Assembly (NCBI GenBank): GCA_030867875.1
Contig: JAOWCC010001634.1
Span: forward strand, 133,201,593 to 133,265,592
DNA: 64,000 bases
Reading direction: 5' to 3'
DNA from: Actinernus sp. WN-2022
Lineage: Eukaryota > Cnidaria > Anthozoa > Actiniaria > Actinernidae
The translations under genes were made by a program, and so were the position numbers. Below are positions 63,750-64,000 of the stretch, piece by piece (positions within the stretch are counted from its first letter, which is position 1; every line of letters starts with the position of its first letter). Under the pieces are notes generated by a model, which was not told where the DNA came from, searched no databases, and saw only the letters and a list, made by a program, of their open reading frames with translations.

Positions 63750-64000
63750 GAATATAATTTTCATTAGAGATCAGAGCTATAATTAGATTTGGAAAAGTAA
63801 ACAGGGGGTTCTTATTTGGTTAGTTTTTATATCTTGAACACATCATTCTGAAATGTTATTTTGTTTGTAGCTCTATGTGCAGAGCCTACTATAAAGTTAA
63901 ATATCAGCGGGACTGTTATGTACAATAGGGACTGTGAAGTTTAATAACTTTGATTAAATATAGCGGAGTAAGGCTATGTTTGGGAGAGTAATTTAAACGT
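63750..64000 (+). repeat. Remnant of a further GPCR unit (flanks only)
   Basis: AATTAGATTTGGAAAAGTAA and GGGGGTTCTTATTTGG resemble the upstream flank of the GPCR genes (24425-24490). TGTACAATAGGGACTGTGAA and TAGCGGAGTAAGGCTATG resemble their 3' flank (25925-26170). The coding region between is missing, so a deletion joins the two flanks. Confidence 0.6.

Overview
This is eukaryotic, almost certainly animal, DNA, and probably from an anthozoan cnidarian (a coral or sea anemone). That assignment is inference. It rests on single-exon rhodopsin-class GPCR genes, on Polinton accessory proteins of a type I associate with cnidarian genomes, and on the mix of Ty3/gypsy, BEL/Pao, CR1-like LINE, Penelope, hAT and Crypton elements. 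There is no bacterial operon structure. Apart from two GPCR genes, nearly everything recognisable is mobile DNA, much of it nested.

Region 1 (1-18758) is a Ty3/gypsy LTR retrotransposon with a 222-bp LTR; its 5' LTR is cut by the window start. Its gag-pol is decayed: protease and reverse transcriptase are deleted and the integrase has an in-frame stop. A 14.95-kb Polinton/Maverick (adintovirus-like endogenous dsDNA virus) lies inside it at 3391-18340, bounded by ~190-bp terminal inverted repeats and an AGATA target duplication. The Polinton carries protein-primed DNA polymerase B, retrovirus-type integrase, packaging ATPase, double-jelly-roll major capsid, a probable minor capsid/penton, and several conserved small or membrane proteins. 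It also has three left-end genes outside the usual core set: an F-box/ankyrin protein, a Cys-rich zinc protein and a TFIIB-like transcription factor. No adenain-type protease was found. At least seven of its genes are broken, so it is a fossil.

Region 2 (18759-64000) is best read as a tandem array of a roughly 4-5 kb unit: one intronless GPCR gene, its 3' flank, then a repeat block carrying the end of a second gypsy family. Units have been pushed apart by insertions. Unit 0 is represented by the repeat block at 18759-24341, which is split by foldback elements and a Crypton-like tyrosine recombinase gene. Unit 1 is GPCR-1 plus 26453-28757. Unit 2 is GPCR-2 plus 41424-44103 and onward. Remnants of GPCR flanks reappear at 63750-64000. 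Between units 1 and 2 sits a complete BEL/Pao insertion (29127-38735, TSD TAAAC) holding at least three nested elements. In unit 2 a LINE fragment and a hAT element split the repeat block, and a 12.98-kb TIR element (45336-58315, perfect 9-bp TSD) sits in the gag gene of the second gypsy family. That large element itself holds LINE, Penelope, mariner-like and foldback sequences, and two hammerhead-ribozyme-like folds.

The right end (58763-64000) has another gypsy integrase remnant, a LINE reverse transcriptase with an altered catalytic motif, an array of TGGAACAGGGTA-type motifs and a tRNA-derived SINE. Only the two GPCR genes look like intact host genes.
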